Assembly: GCA_009733575.1 (NCBI GenBank)
Contig: ML769424.1
Coordinates: forward strand, 64,624-128,623
Source of the DNA: Gymnopus androsaceus JB14
Taxonomy: Eukaryota > Basidiomycota > Agaricomycetes > Agaricales > Omphalotaceae
Length of the DNA stretch: 64,000 bases
Direction: 5' to 3'
Both the position numbers and the translations under genes were made by a program. The notes beneath the pieces were generated by a model. It was not told the origin of the DNA and made no database searches. It worked only from the letters and a program-made list of their open reading frames with translations. Every line of letters starts with the position of its first letter. Within the stretch, counting starts at the first letter, position 1. Positions 11,698 to 24,199 of the stretch are shown piece after piece.

Positions 11698-13784
11698 ATT
11701 TCATTCATTCGCAGAACGGAAAACCAAGCTTCAAAACTAACCTCGCAAGGCTTTCTTTTTTCTCCCCTTCCTTCCTGTGGCAAACGAAAAACTCTGGCCA
11801 GTTGCAACTCCGTTAATCCCCCGAAAGTTGCTGAGATTGAATAGAAAGAAGCTAAGATCTGCTCAGGCAGGACGATAAGAACTGAGAGTGATCAAGGAAA
11901 GTCAAGAAAGCTTGAAAGACAAGAAGAAAGCAAGTTCGATGACGGGTGTAGGCGCCAATTTAGACGCGCGATTCTCGTGCTCTCAGTCGCTACAAATTCA
12001 GAAAGTGGGGAAATCATTCGACTCCTCAAGACTCTCGGAAAAATTCAGTCGAGAATATTGCATCGAGAGAATTCGATTTTATTCCTCAAAATCGTTCTCC
12101 TTTCTCGAATCTCCAGTTTCGTAGCCCGAAAATACCCGCAGGCCCCCTAGAAGCTCCTCCTGAAGCACACTCGCTAAATGACGCTACTATTCTAGCCTAA
12201 ATAGGCTAGGAAAGTCTAAAATTAAATTAAATAAATCGAGAGAGCCAAAAGTTACAGAAAACGCTAAAATGACTCCCTGACAGTACAGATACATTAAGCA
12301 GCGCTTAGCGAGGTTTGTTTTCCAGAACAAGCTCCCCATGCAAGAAATTTTTAGGTGGACACTGGCGCGCGGACATAAATGACGCTTTAAAGAGGGCAGG
12401 AAATCGGCCTGAGGACTTGAAGTAGGCCCGGGGGCTTCTGTGGGCCTCTTTCTCCAGCTTTGTGGCTCGAAGATACACCCGCGAACTAGGTGATGCAGGT
12501 AGCACACAAATGCGACAACTAACTCTACATCATTCGGGAACAAATCGGTCTGCATGGGTATCAGGCGTTATCCAAGGATTCGGGCTTCAAGGCCATTTTA
12601 GTCATTTCGTTCTGTATATCTGTGCAAGTTACTATGTTCGTTTCGCCTTGACTCTGCCTTGACAGAAGCGCTAGCGGTACGATTGTTACTAGTATAGATG
12701 ATTTACTGAGATCTACGACTCGAAGATACCGAACCAGCGAAGATCTCAGTGGTACGCGCTCACATTTACAGCCCCCTAGTACGCTTGCCGCACATCTCCA
12801 CAGAAAAACTGGCAGATGATGCATCTCCCGAATATCCGTGACGTTCAAATATCCAAGTCCTCATGCATTATGACTTTTTTTAGCTAGGCTACGAGGATTC
12901 AGATGAAAATCACAGATTCACAGAAATTCAAGTCGTTTAGTCCTCAGCCCTCGAGATCAGTGTGACACCTTTTTCATCAGTATGTGATTTCTCAATACAT
13001 ACTATATATAACTGCTAGCAGGCGGGGCGCGAAATTGGGATCCTGTCAACATTGACAGAAGTTGTAACTTGGATAACATCTCCCGTGTTTATACCATAAG
13101 TTTGCAACCGTCATTGTAAACCGCATGTTCTCTGCGTATCCATCTTGTCGGAGGTGTAAGGTAGATGCGAAATATACTGGTATCGCCTACGCATCAACCT
13201 CAAACTAGTTCTCGCTGAATTGAACCAACCAGCACAGGATAGTTGGAGTACTACTACTACTAAGGACTGATTGCGAACACATTTCCGAGGCAACCAGCGT
13301 ATTTTGCTGTAATCACACTCTTTGCTACTCAGATACTCTTGAGAGCCGCGGCTCTTGGGGATGAGTACCTGCCAAGTTCTGGAATCCGAGAAAAGACGAA
13401 GCCTAAGAGCCGCCGTTCGTTCATTTAATCAAGATCTTCGTCGCCACCGATAGTAATAAGACTCTCCAATCTGAAATGCGGACGCTGCTGAATCGTATCT
13501 ACTTAATCTAAATAACTCTAAGTTTTACCTAGTTTGAGAGCTTTAGTCCTTAGCTGAAATGTGTCCCTAGAACGTAAAATGCAACGTTAACTTTATTTGA
13601 GGATGGATCGATCTTGGCCGCTCCTACGCACACCGTTGTCGCCATTCGCTTCACGAACTTTGCTTGCTTCAATATTTGACTGAGAATCCATAAATACAAA
13701 TATATTATATCATACACATTAAATAAAAACATAATGGTCTGCTGCATAGTGACGATCCTCTATATTGAAGTATATGCATACATC
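11698..13784. other. Intergenic stretch without a recognisable gene
   Basis: About 2.1 kb between the 5' end of the bHLH gene and the 3' end of the first desaturase. It contains short open frames on both strands (longest 12187-12555, minus, 122 codons) with no recognisable motif and unconvincing composition. The part near 11700-11900 is AG-rich. No terminal inverted repeats with a target duplication were found. Confidence 0.4.
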
Positions 13785-15443
13785 CTAATCTACTTTCTTG
13801 GAGACGATGGTGGGGCGATCTAGAGCATCGGGAGCAAGTTCTCGGGCTGCTTTTCCATCTTTGTTCTTGTAAAATACGATATCGCCCTCGTCTTCAATAA
13901 AGCAACACTGAGTGAAAGTTCTGTAGAGCGCGCGGAAAGTATTCTAGATAAGTTTAACGAGTCGTTAGTAAGCACGTATATAGCAATCAAGAATGCATTT
14001 CTTACCGTCGAGTCAGAGTTGTACTCCTCTCCCAACAATTTTTTGAGTTCTTCGGTAACATAGGGCTGGTTATACCAGGGAATGTTCGAGAAGAGATGGT
14101 GAGCAATCTGGGTAAAATAAAGATTAATCTTCGGCGAGTGGAACGGGGCTGGTAAACGTACATGGTCGTGGCTGACATTGTGGAAATACACTCGTCCAGC
14201 CCATCCAAGAAGCGGCCTGTCAACTGTGGAAAGAGCACCTCGGAGGTACGACCACTGACGATTCCTGTACATGGGAATTGTCGGGTCGGAGTGGTGAAGG
14301 TAGGTGAGCATTACAATCCAATGGTTCAAGAGCTGAAAATGGGTAAGTTATAAGTGAGCGAAGTGATACGAATTCTCAAAAAACACATACTATATAAGGC
14401 ACAAAGTATAGTTTAAGGAAGGCCGAAACACCGACTGTTTGTGTCCACATGTAGAGAATGCAGCACATAACAGTCAATCCTACATTGGAGGCAATGATTC
14501 CATTGCGCTCATGAGGCTTGAATAGTGCAGATGAAGGATCAAAGTGCTAATTATTTGATATTTTAGCAAAGATAGTGAAAAAGGAGGCGCGTTGTTACAT
14601 ACGTTGGTGCCTTTAGGATGTCTAGGGGATCCCATAGTGTCCATGCATAAGTAGATTTGCCAGCCGAGAAGCTGCATGAGGAGCATGCGCGCGACAGTAT
14701 AGATCGGGGTTTCCTCGAAAAGTTCATGATAATCGACCGACCGGGCAGTCGACTCTGTCGGGAGACCGAAATCGGATCTAGTACGTGGAACGTAGTTTTC
14801 GTCTCGCTCAATTGAAACGGTAGCCTTGTGATGGGCGTGATGGGTAGCTTTCCAAGCAAAGTAAGGTGCAAGAACGAACTTTAAAAAGAACAACAGTTAT
14901 TAATCTCGTCTCGATCAAAGAAAATAATGTACTTGCAGTGTGAAGCAGATATCCTATCGAGTTATTGACCCATTTATGCGTAGAGACGTTACCGTGACCG
15001 GCTTCGTGGGCCATGCACCACCAGCCAGCAAGAACAACGCTCTGGCAGATCCAATAGATGGCCCAGCCAACCCATTTAGCGATGGTACCAGCGTACGCGG
15101 GGGCGCCATAGTTGTTTACGAGACTAACAGCGAAAGGTTCGATCTGCCATCCGAGCTTGTACAGAACCACAGCTGATATCACGTCTCTGACAATGTATCT
15201 TTGATCGACATAATATGTTAGACAAACGCGACACGCTATGGACCGCATACGTACAAGGAAGCCGCGAAGAAGCTTTTTTCGAACAAGTGCTTGGGCACGG
15301 CGGCGTGAACTTGAGCAATAGTGATCTAAGTAATACTTAGTGATATTCACTAGCGAAGAGGAAATTCGACCAACTTTGGTAGGGGAGAAAGGTCTTGCCT
15401 TCCTTGCTTCATATTCCGGTGAGTCTTTGAACAACGAGAGCAT
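13785..15443 (-). CDS. Delta-12-type (FAD2-like) fatty acid desaturase, HEAGH variant
   Basis: Membrane di-iron enzyme of the endoplasmic reticulum that introduces a double bond at the delta-12 position of oleoyl chains, or a modified activity of the same family. Three histidine boxes are visible: HEAGHG (about 15000), HHAHH (about 14840) and AHHLFS (about 14090). The family segments VHAAVPKHLFEKS, MLTYLHHSDPTIPMYR and FTQCCFIEDEGDIVFYK are present; the protein ends PTIVSKKVD. A 49-bp intron following SPTK joins in phase to ITIAQVHAAVPKH. At least seven introns are seen and no frame break. Start 15443 is the first Met of MLSLFKDSPEYEARK; an upstream exon is possible. It is divergent from the next desaturase across 861 bp. 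Confidence 0.87.
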
Positions 15444-16304
15444 GTTTCAGAGCCTGTCTGCGTCTACGCGTAGAGATGAAAAGTTGGTCCTTGGATTGAA
15501 GGATCCCATGGTGAACACTGGTTTTATAATGCGTGTCGGAGCTCATGAGCTTAACATCCAATCATCACCAAATTTAATCATCACGGAGGTAAAGAACGAA
15601 CGGAGGGTGGACGGCTGGAAAAATCGCGCGCTTGCGGTGCAGTTACGTGATTTTCGTTTCTCTGGTTCATTCTACGATATTGTAACTTTGACTACCTCTT
15701 CGAATGCGCTTGGTTCGCCACTGAAAAAAAATCGGATCGGGAAATCAGGAACGCGAGGCCCTAGGTTTTCGGATGCAACTAGAGTGCCATTATCTTCGCT
15801 ACGCTTAGACTTCTATGGCACTGCAAGTTCCTTCACTTGGGGTTGTTGCTATTTTCATACTACTAAGTGTCAATATCTGTCAATATACGATTCAACCGGG
15901 TAACGCTGATTTGCACGTGCAAGTATGGTAAGTATGCATGGAGCACATCATAGATCTGCTGCCCGAGCCACGCCCGAGCGCAACTCTCTTTGGTTGTATT
16001 CCGAACAAATAGAACCAGATTCGTTCTCGAGGCAACACTCTAGCTACCGTTTTACCTTACTTAGAGACCAGCTCAGTTCGGCTTACGCACAGTCCATACC
16101 AACCAAGTTGACTTTCGCATATGTTCCTATCATAATCCTTCTTTCAAACTTACCTATTTTTTTGCTGAGATGTTAACCCCGATTTCTTTGCGAAGCTTTC
16201 CAATCGCATCGCATAGCCGCTTCGACCCACGGGCCTCATCTTTATATAAATACGAGCACCGGAATTTGCACCCAAGTTCAACTTAAGCTCTACTCTAGAC
16301 GACG
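15444..16304. promoter_or_regulatory. Shared upstream region of two divergent desaturase genes
   Basis: An 861-bp gap separates the two start codons. On the plus side a TATA-like sequence, tatataaata at about 16242-16251, lies some 55 bp before the start codon at 16305 and is followed by a pyrimidine-rich stretch. No clear TATA was seen on the minus side. The plus-strand open frame 15340-15903 overlaps the first desaturase antisense and has no recognisable motif. Coregulation is an inference from the arrangement only. Confidence 0.45.
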
Positions 16305-18093
16305 ATGGCTACAACAGTGACGAAAACTCAGACCTATAGCGAGGCAGACCTCCCTCAATATGAACCCATGCCTTGGTAATTATCATACTCCGATTTTCAT
16401 GAAATTTTTAAGCCTTACAACGCGCCTCAGGTCCTTGAAGGAAATTAGGGATGCCATTCCTGCCCGCTTGTTCAAGCGTGATACTGCTCGTGGACTTCGT
16501 TTCTTTGCACGGGATGTGATCCTGGCCACAGCTCTCTGGACAGCTGCTACTTACATTGATCCATACTTCGCCCAGGCCGAAGTTAGTCAAAAGCTCTCTC
16601 CTATCGGCGCCGAAGTTGCTCGATGGGCTGCATGGAGCGTTTAGTAAGTGATATCATCGGGGCTTGCTTGTATCCTTGTACTCAATCTCATCATCAGCTG
16701 GTGGTTCCAAGGTTTAGTCTTCACTGGTATCTGGGTCATCGGGCATGAGGTATGGTTGAGTTTCACCTCCGAGAAGCTTTACCATACTGATCCATTCTTA
16801 CGAACTTACGAACATTTATAGTGCGGCCACGGAGCGTTCTCTGAGAACCAATGGGTCAACGATATTCTTGGCTTCGTGAGTTATCGTGATCATCAACCAA
16901 CGCTTATCTGACGCTTTTTCTTAGATTACGCACACTTTCCTCTGGACTCCCTTCTTCAGCTGGAGAATTTCGCATCATCGCCACCACAGTAACCACGCCT
17001 CGATGGAAAGAGATGAGGTATATGTGCCCAAAACTCGCAGTGACCTTGGCATTCCCCTCGAGAAAGAACCATTCGAACCTCTCGACTGGGACGACCTTTT
17101 CGGTGACACCCCTATCTACACTCTCTACATGCTGATCAGACAGCAACTCCTTGCTTTCCCCGCATACTTGCGTCAGTGCAGATCACAATTCGTCACTTAG
17201 GCTCTTGGTTTCTAACTTCATCTATAGTTTGCAACGTCTCTGGGCAGAAGCATTATCCCAAATACACCAACCACTTTAATCGTGAGTTTGCTTTTCAATC
17301 TAGTACCTTGTAACTGATCACGGACGCTATCATCCTTCCAGCGAACTCTGTCCTGTTTACAAAAAGCCAACGCGGAATCGTCATGATCTCCAATGCCGGA
17401 ATTGCATTCATGATTTGGGGAGTCTGGAAGTCGTGTCAGATATGGGGAGCTGCAGACACATTCAAGTACTATGGGCTACCTTGGCTTCTCGTTACCCACT
17501 GGTGTGAGTATCACCCTTAAATCCATTCGTACCTGATTTTCTAAAAAGCATCCAACTCTTCGGATGCTCTGTGAAAGGGTTAAAACCTTGATTGTCGTAC
17601 TGATTCACGTCTTCTGTATTCTTTCAGTCATTATGATCACTTACCTCCACCACACCGACCCTATCATGCCTCATTACCGCGGCAAGGAATGGAACTTCCA
17701 GCGCGGCGCAGCTGCGACTTGCGATAGGCCTTTCCTCGGCTGGCAGGGGCGTTTCTTCTTGCACGATGTTGCCCACTTCCATGTCATCCACCACGTAAGT
17801 CATGGTCTCGAGCTCTTTTTCCGAATCTTTCTTACCTTTCACACCCTTAGTTTTTCCCAAAAATGCCGTTCTACCATGGCCCAGAAGGTACAGAGTACCT
17901 CAAGGCTTTCATCGGCGACCACTACATCTGGTCTGATAGGCCCGTGTTCAAGGCCCTCTGGGAAAACTACAACGACTGCCAGTTCGTTGAGGATGAAGGC
18001 GATGTTCTCTTCTACCGCAACAAGGAAGGAAAAGCCGTCCGCCGTCCAGCCGATCAGTATTTCTTGGGCAAACCGTCCAAGAAAGTAGAGTAA
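16305..18093 (+). CDS. Delta-12-type (FAD2-like) fatty acid desaturase, HECGH variant
   Basis: A paralogue of the neighbouring minus-strand desaturase. The protein begins MATTVTKTQTYSEADLPQYE. Histidine box 1, HECGHG, is split by an intron (after GHE at about 16750). Box 2 is SHHRHH (about 16980) and box 3 HVIHH (about 17795). Other family segments are LKEIRDAIPARLFKRDT, MERDEVYVPKTRSDLG, MITYLHHTDPIMPHYR and CQFVEDEGDVLFY. The protein ends GKPSKKVE at 18093. HECGH is the standard box 1 of fungal delta-12 desaturases, so this copy is the best candidate for the housekeeping oleate desaturase. No frame breaks were noticed. Confidence 0.9.
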
Positions 18094-19652
18094 TGAATGG
18101 AATCGATGCGGACCCTTGGCTGCTGGGAAATGTAATATTAAGAACAGCTTGGGATCCCACAGTGTTGTCCTCGCCTTCACGCATGGTCCTCTGTTTCATT
18201 CTGTTTCTCTTACCTAGAAGCTACCTCAAAGTAGAATTAAGTTTTTATAATGTAATTTATGACTCCTAAAAATATGATCAATAATCCTTTCCAAATAAAC
18301 GTATACTATTAGACGTTCATGGTTCGTTTCCAACTGCGGCTCACTTGGACATGTTGCTCACTTTCCACTCCACCCCGCAGTTTGTGCAAATATGTCAATT
18401 TATGGTACTTATTCAGCGCCCTTTCTTCCAACCTTTATCGCAATCTCCATCTATCGTACGTAGGTAAGATAGATATTTGCGGCCAGAACGGCGAGTACTT
18501 CTTCTTTCGTTTTCATCGTCATTACGAACATCAGGCATTCGGTATGCCGAAATCTTCCTTGCTTCCTTCCTTCCAGAATAGTTGGACATCTGACTCAATA
18601 GCCACTGTTCGACCCAAGGTCGGACCACCAAAAACCTCACAAGTTGCGACGGGGTGTTGCCTATCCTAATTACTGGAAGAAAGGGACGAACTGAACGTCA
18701 GTCTTCAGCCTCCTTCTTCTGGTCCATCTTCACCTTTTGCGGTAGTATGTCTCGCATATATCTCTTCCTCTGGCTGATATAATACTTAATGGCATTATCT
18801 GAGACGCATATGTGTTCTTGGTATTTCCCAAGTTTGCTCTCTCAAGACATGAACCTCTCAGAACGTCTTAAGTACCAAAGACCGGCTCGAAAATGCGTGT
18901 GTATCTGAACTTGAGATCTCCAACCTGCCTTCTTTCCCAAGTTCGTACTTAATTTGACAAGGATTTTTCACCTTGCTCTCAGAGTTGATTCTTTTTTTTT
19001 CAAGAGATTTACCGGACAAGCACTAATAGTAATATTTCCAGACGGCTATGATTGATGAGTCAATGACTTTGGAAACTAAAACTGCTGGCGAAGGAAGACT
19101 CAGAAAATCTAGATTTGACTTCCGAAGGAGTCGAGTTTTACCAACGGTTTCAAGCAAGTATACTAAGCACAAATATATCTAATACTCTGATATGATAAAC
19201 ACACCAGGCAGTCAGGAAGAATGGGATGTATACTAGGACAGTGGTGACTGGTTGTTAATGAGGAGATTTTGCATCAGCATGATCCTATGACTCAGGCTGC
19301 ACGGAGGCTATGGACTCGGAGGTAAAGTAACGATCTGTTGAAGGATCAAAATGCCAATCACCAAGGAGCTGAACCAGCTCGGCTCTTTAGCTTTGCTTTA
19401 GCTTGTTGATTCAATTCTGAAAGGAGCATTGAAGTTACATATGAAAACAATCACACCTTACTACCAGCCTGATTATCATTTCTAGCGATGACATGCTGTT
19501 CTCGTCGCCCGGAAAGATTCCCTAGATTCGCTGCTGAACTAGTAAGTAAATGATGAGAACATAAATTGAATTGTCAGCCATTTCATATGAAGGTTCTGGG
19601 TGAATATTTGTACCGCATTCTTGTAGGTTCTTTTACAAGATTGAATTATAAA
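18094..19652. other. Intergenic stretch without a recognisable gene
   Basis: About 1.56 kb downstream of the second desaturase. The first part, to about 18300, looks like 3' UTR (AT-rich, tttataatgtaat). Open frames at 18319-18669 have no motif. No terminal inverted repeats were found. Confidence 0.35.
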
Positions 19653-20970
19653 TTAACTACAGGAGGATATTTCTAGTACTGGCGATTTAGTGTAATGAAT
19701 CAAGATAATGACTACGATTGGATACAAAGCCTAACAAGTGACATGTCAGTACAGAAGCAAAGTGAAAGAATAAGAGTAAACTCACAGCGGCTATGATAAC
19801 TAATATACTTGCAGGAGGTGGAATGGTATTACCAACTACATTTCTGAACTGCACAGGCTGACTGCTCATGTGAGCAATAAACTCGTACCTGATAACAAGT
19901 CCAAGGTAGATACTCTGTATTGCACAAAATAGGGCTCCAGATTCAATCAGAAGCAACAAGACTTTATAAACATAACTTTTCTTGTGTACTATGGAAGCTT
20001 TTCTCAATGAATCACGATGTTTCCTAGAGGAATTGAAGATGAAAAAGTCAGTACACAAGTTATAATTTTACTCCATGTCAGCTTAGAGTTGAAAGCCATT
20101 CACACACCAGGCTTTCCATGCAATCAAAAGTGTTGCAAAAATATTGAGTGACAATGAGATCACAATTGAAAGCCAGTTGAATGTTTTGGTAACAGAAGCA
20201 TCTTTATCACCCTTCAAATTTGCAGTGATTGCACCGCCACTGAAGGTATTTTCGAGACTGTTAAATGTGGATTCCGAATGGGTAAACATTACACCTGGTA
20301 ATTCTGATTTAAATCTTTCGAGAAAATAAAAATCTAGCGCTACATACCTGCATCAACAATCATAAAAATAGCTAGCGTCAGCTTCCATGATCCATTGTGT
20401 TGGAGTAGCACCCATGCTCTCCAACACACTATGAAATCGCTCAATAGAAGCTGAAACAACAAGTATCAATGAGTGGTTTGAAATTTTGAATGCAAGTGAG
20501 CCTTACATTTACTGAGACAGCCCATGGTTGGAGAAGCTGGAGATGCATTAAAACTACAGGCTGAGACTGGGTTATAGTTTCACCATCTGCATCAAAGCCA
20601 TAAGTGTTAAAAGTGAGATAGGATCCAACAATGGTCACTGCAGTGCAGGTAAATGCAAGAAAATCCCCAATCAAGCAGAACAAAATGAAAATTCTTGGTC
20701 GAGTGCGAGTAATATTGCTAGAATTCAAAGCAGGTAGCATTCTGTATCAGTGATTATAATTATTAACAATTGAAAACATACATCACAGCCCTAAGTGAAA
20801 TTCCCCATCCTAGCACAAATATTCCTTCGAGTGTTTAATTAATGTCACTGGAATTTACTTATACTTACTTATCACGTACCATATATAACAGAAATCACAA
20901 TTGGATTAACGATATTTGGAGCTTCGAAGCCTGATGACTGTGCAACAGCAAAGTGAGGTTCAAGATTCAT
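19653..20970 (-). CDS. Multi-pass membrane protein of an uncharacterised basidiomycete family
   Basis: About seven hydrophobic segments are spread over six or seven short exons. The N-terminus is MNLEPHFAVAQSSGFEAPN followed by a first membrane segment (IVNPIVISVIYG). Recognisable family pieces are WKLTLAIFMIVD, WLSIVISLSLNIFATLLIAW, KVLLLLIESGALFCAIQSIY and, after the last intron (donor at about 19785), ALYPIVVIILIHYTKSPVLE. Large basidiomycete families share this W-K-A-W / LLIESGA pattern; their function is unknown and a receptor-like role is only a guess. The stop at 19653-19655 depends on the last splice; without it the frame runs to 19687. Confidence 0.72.
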
Positions 20971-21074
20971 CTGTTCAATATTGTTGGAAAAATTAAGTTG
21001 TAGTCTTCGAGAAATGAAGATACTTTATACTTTAGGGATTGATCATCATGATGAGCCAACTAGGTCACTAGGTC

Positions 21075-21457
21075 CAAGGATTTAGTGTTGCCGCAAGGTA
21101 AGGTAAAGGACCAAGGTAAGGCCAAGGTAGCGGACTGAGTACCTTGCCTTGCCTTGGATCCATCAAGGCTGATGGCCTTGTCAAGGTACCTCGAGGTAAT
21201 GTTCCAAATACGGATATAGCCTTGCACAGCTCGGTCTCAGAGGCTGCATCAGAGTCTTCAGTTCTAGAGGGTCAAATGTGTATACTAGTTATTTAAAAAA
21301 TATTATATTAAAAAATAATTCCTTCAAGTGCACTTGGAAGTACAAAAGAAAGATGTGAACGTGGCAGTATCTAAATTAGTAACTAAGGTCAAGGCAAGGT
21401 AAGGCAAGCTCAGGGCTCAAGGTACCTCTACTTTGCGGTAACACTACTACAAGGATT
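21075..21457. mobile_element. hAT-like MITE with 8-bp target duplication
   Basis: Imperfect terminal inverted repeats, tagtgttgccgcaaggtaag at 21083 and the complement of tagtgttaccgcaaagtag ending at 21446, enclose about 360 bp with no coding capacity. The octamer caaggatt occurs immediately left (21075-21082) and right (21450-21457), with three extra bases (cta) before the right copy. An 8-bp duplication and TAGTG-type ends fit hAT elements. The interior is full of caagg/ccttg words in both directions. Confidence 0.62.
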
Positions 21458-21689
21458 GAAAGGTCTATTGCCGTTTGCATTAGGTTCTGGGGGTCAGCCG
21501 AATTTTTTTTTCTTTTTTTTTTACGTGTTTATTTGTACACTGGGCTGTGTAATCTATATTAATCTTTCCCGTCGATCCTTCCCGCATTTCAAGCGCTTCA
21601 GAAAATAGATCATAATTATTCTTCTGCTGTGATTCAAGATATACCGTGAAACGGGCGAAGTGTATAATACTAATGCTACTCTTTATAGT

Positions 21690-22245
21690 CATCCACGAGT
21701 CCTAAATTCTGGCAATAAATCATACATCCTGATCTCCATACTGAAAGCCATGCCATTGCTCTTTTTGGATGAGATCCAGGACCACCTTTGGAACCATTGC
21801 TATGTCAATGCTTCACTCTCCACTATCAAGCAGAGCATTGCAAGGAATGGCCATGGGTATGAGTAGCAATAAAGCCACCCAATATGCATTACAGCAAAAT
21901 AATACCTGTTGAGAAACAAGCGGGCTCAATCGGTACAACCTCGACAGAGGAGGGAATCAAGCATCGTGACGGACGGGGACAAGAACGATTGATTAGCAAA
22001 TTGTACCTACATACTTTATATACAGGAACGGATAGGGGTAATATGATGTGCGGAGCGGCCGGACAACCAACGGCTAAGTGCTTATCCAACAATACCCTTC
22101 ATGCTGTTTGGGTTGCAGAGTCCCAGAGAATATATTATATGGCTTGATGAGAGTGATATTGAGCATGAGAACTATCAATGTGACCATGGCTGGTCTGGTA
22201 CTGTACCAGCTACTGAATCTGCCAATTTTGTCACTATTTCTTCAC
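21690..22245 (+). pseudogene. Tc1/mariner DDE transposase relic
   Basis: The piece around 21750-21866 reads LLFLDEIQDHLWNHCYVNAS then LSTIKQSIARNG, matching the helix-turn-helix part of basidiomycete Tc1/mariner transposases (D-E-I-Q-x-L-W, S-x-x-T-I). After several stops, 22135-22240 reads IWLDESDIEHENY then GWSGTVPATES, matching the second catalytic-Asp region (L-D-E-S ... G-W). The final catalytic part is missing, replaced by the nested element starting at 22255. Multiple stops and frame changes make it inactive. Confidence 0.65.
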
Positions 22246-22252
22246 TCATAAG

Positions 22253-23289
22253 TACGGTAGGTGGGAAGCTCAAGCTTGATTTTTCCTCCATTGTCCGTCT
22301 TTCCTGTACTCACTTCCCGCCTACCGTAATTTTCGCCACCTACCCAACTCCTAGATTGCTGCTTGTGCCTAACTTGTGCCATGGCTAGTGCTAAAGGAGT
22401 TTGAAGAGCTCCGAGGTTCCTAATTATGCGTGGCGAATACCTTATTGCTGTACAATCACACCACTTTCATCCAAGGAAGTTGGTGGGGCAGAGTTTTATG
22501 CTACTATGAGATGAGCGGTCTTTGAACTGGTTGTGTGATGCGGTGTATTAATCTAAAGGGTAAAATTGTGCAGAAAGCAACTAAATATTCATTCTTTGAA
22601 TTTTTTTATTCCCAACTTTTGCCTTCCTCTTTGACTGTCTCTTTGGTTGAGGACAAACGTCGCATCACACTGTAACTGATGCATGAAAACGGATTCCGCT
22701 TGCTCAGACAAGAATTTTATGAGCAAAGCTAAGACTGAACTATTGAAATCATTCACATCCAATATTTTGTTGCATTACTTATCCTAAGGTTTGTTGATGC
22801 AGTAACACTATTCTTCCTGTGCTGCTTCCCAGCTGTGTCGTCCCGCTTCCATACACAGCCTAGAATTCTGCGGATCTGAACTCAATGCATCGCAGATAAC
22901 TCACTCGCGGGCCGCACCATGCCTTTCCCCTCGAAGCCACAGCAACTGGACCAGGTCTTTGAATATTCCCAATAAACTGGCTCTACTGTTGAATTCGTCA
23001 TATTCTTACTCGAAAAAGACATCTGGCGGTCACCTGGTCGCATTCACTGTGAGATTAAGTCGCCATGACATTTAACACGTAAGATCAGAACTGCTGAGCG
23101 TGGCACAGGCAGCAATCCCAGGAGTCGGGTAGGCACTGGGCGGGAAGTAGGATGCGACGACGATCGCGGAAGGTGGGTAGTGAGTATGGGAAAGATGGAC
23201 AATGGGCCGGATGAATACCTGAAAGTGTGTCTTCAGACAATGTAGATGAAAAATCAAAACAATGAAGCTTGGGCTTCCCACCTACCATA
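22253..23289. mobile_element. 1.03-kb non-autonomous TIR element nested in the mariner relic
   Basis: The left end cggtaggtgggaagctc at 22255 and the complementary right end gcttcccacctacca ending at 23287 are flanked by TA (22253-22254 and 23288-23289). The arms are related over roughly 140-200 bp with gaps (22255-22390 against 23095-23287), including caagttaggcacaagcagca-like words. The left arm holds an internal inverted copy of its own tip (acttcccgcctaccg at about 22314-22328). The middle has no recognisable coding sequence. Confidence 0.6.
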
Positions 23290-23590
23290 TATAAGTACAG
23301 ATCTAGAATAGAGAGTAATGCAGTGATGATGCATCCAAGTTGGACATGCAGAAAAAAAAGTGGAGGAAGCTTCAATGTTCAGTTAGATATTTCAATCAAT
23401 GCGGATGTGTTTTGTCAAGAAAAAAATGTATTGTAAAAGAGTAACAAGGCATTGAAGGCAGATCTGGAGGGGGTTGAAGAAAGATAACTCGACAAGCGCT
23501 TGAAATGCGGGAAGGATCGATTTTTACAAATACTTATTGAACACAAAAAAAATTTCGGCTGGCCCCCAGAATCTAATGCAAAGGGCAATA

Positions 23591-24199
23591 ACATTTTCAA
23601 GCTTACATTACTTATGCCAGAAATACATGTCTCACTGTTGGAGACATTGCAGCTCTCTGCTATCATCTCCGTCTCATTCCGAGGCTCTAGCCAATTCATG
23701 ATGAATATAAAGGGTGTTTAGTGAGTCAATAAATATACGAGATTTCTTCAGGTATTCAGTTTATCATGATCCGCTACTATGGATGACTAGTTTTCACATC
23801 ATCGGGTCACCTCCCTTGTGATTGCCCTTCATTTCATCACTGCTCTGTTCCACCTGCCACTACTCTTCACTACCCATCACTTCTCACTGCACCACTGCTC
23901 TTCATTGTCCAGAGTCACCGCCCTTGTCACCACCTGCTACTGCTCTTCACCGCCCATCACTGCCCTGTTAACAGTGGAGGTGGAGGACAGCTTCATCTAT
24001 GACACTCAATACTATCATCAGGGCCTGGCTAGAAAAACAGGATATTGTCTAATGATATTCAAATCCTCTCTGAGGATGGATACATGAAATATTCCACAAA
24101 CAAAACAAAAAAAAGGAGCTACAAATTTATCATACGAAAACACTACAGTTATGTGGTACTTGGTGAACCTGTCAGAAACGACTGAAGGTATAGACATCT
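23591..24199. other. Intergenic stretch with a pyrimidine-rich simple block
   Basis: No gene was recognised. 23820-23970 is rich in repeats of cactgctcttcac and caccgccc-like words on the plus strand, an irregular minisatellite-like tract. The remainder is ordinary AT-rich sequence. Confidence 0.4.

Larger units (their letters stand above)
21466..23590. mobile_element. Degenerate Tc1/mariner element with nested insertion
   Basis: Inverted ends near 21468-21510 (ttgccgtttgcattaggttc...) and 23545-23588 match over about 45 bp with few differences. TA lies directly outside at 21466-21467 and 23589-23590. The plus strand inside carries a decayed transposase (21690-22245). A second TIR element (22255-23287) follows directly. 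The left end lies 9 bp from the hAT-like MITE duplication. TIRs, TA duplication and transposase relic together support the superfamily. Confidence 0.72.

Noticed and set aside
12187..12555. 122-codon minus-strand frame as a gene
   Set aside because: No motif, no splice support and no conserved-looking composition.
15340..15903. 187-codon plus-strand frame in the desaturase divergent region
   Set aside because: It overlaps the first desaturase's N-terminal exons antisense and has no motif or plausible splice partners.
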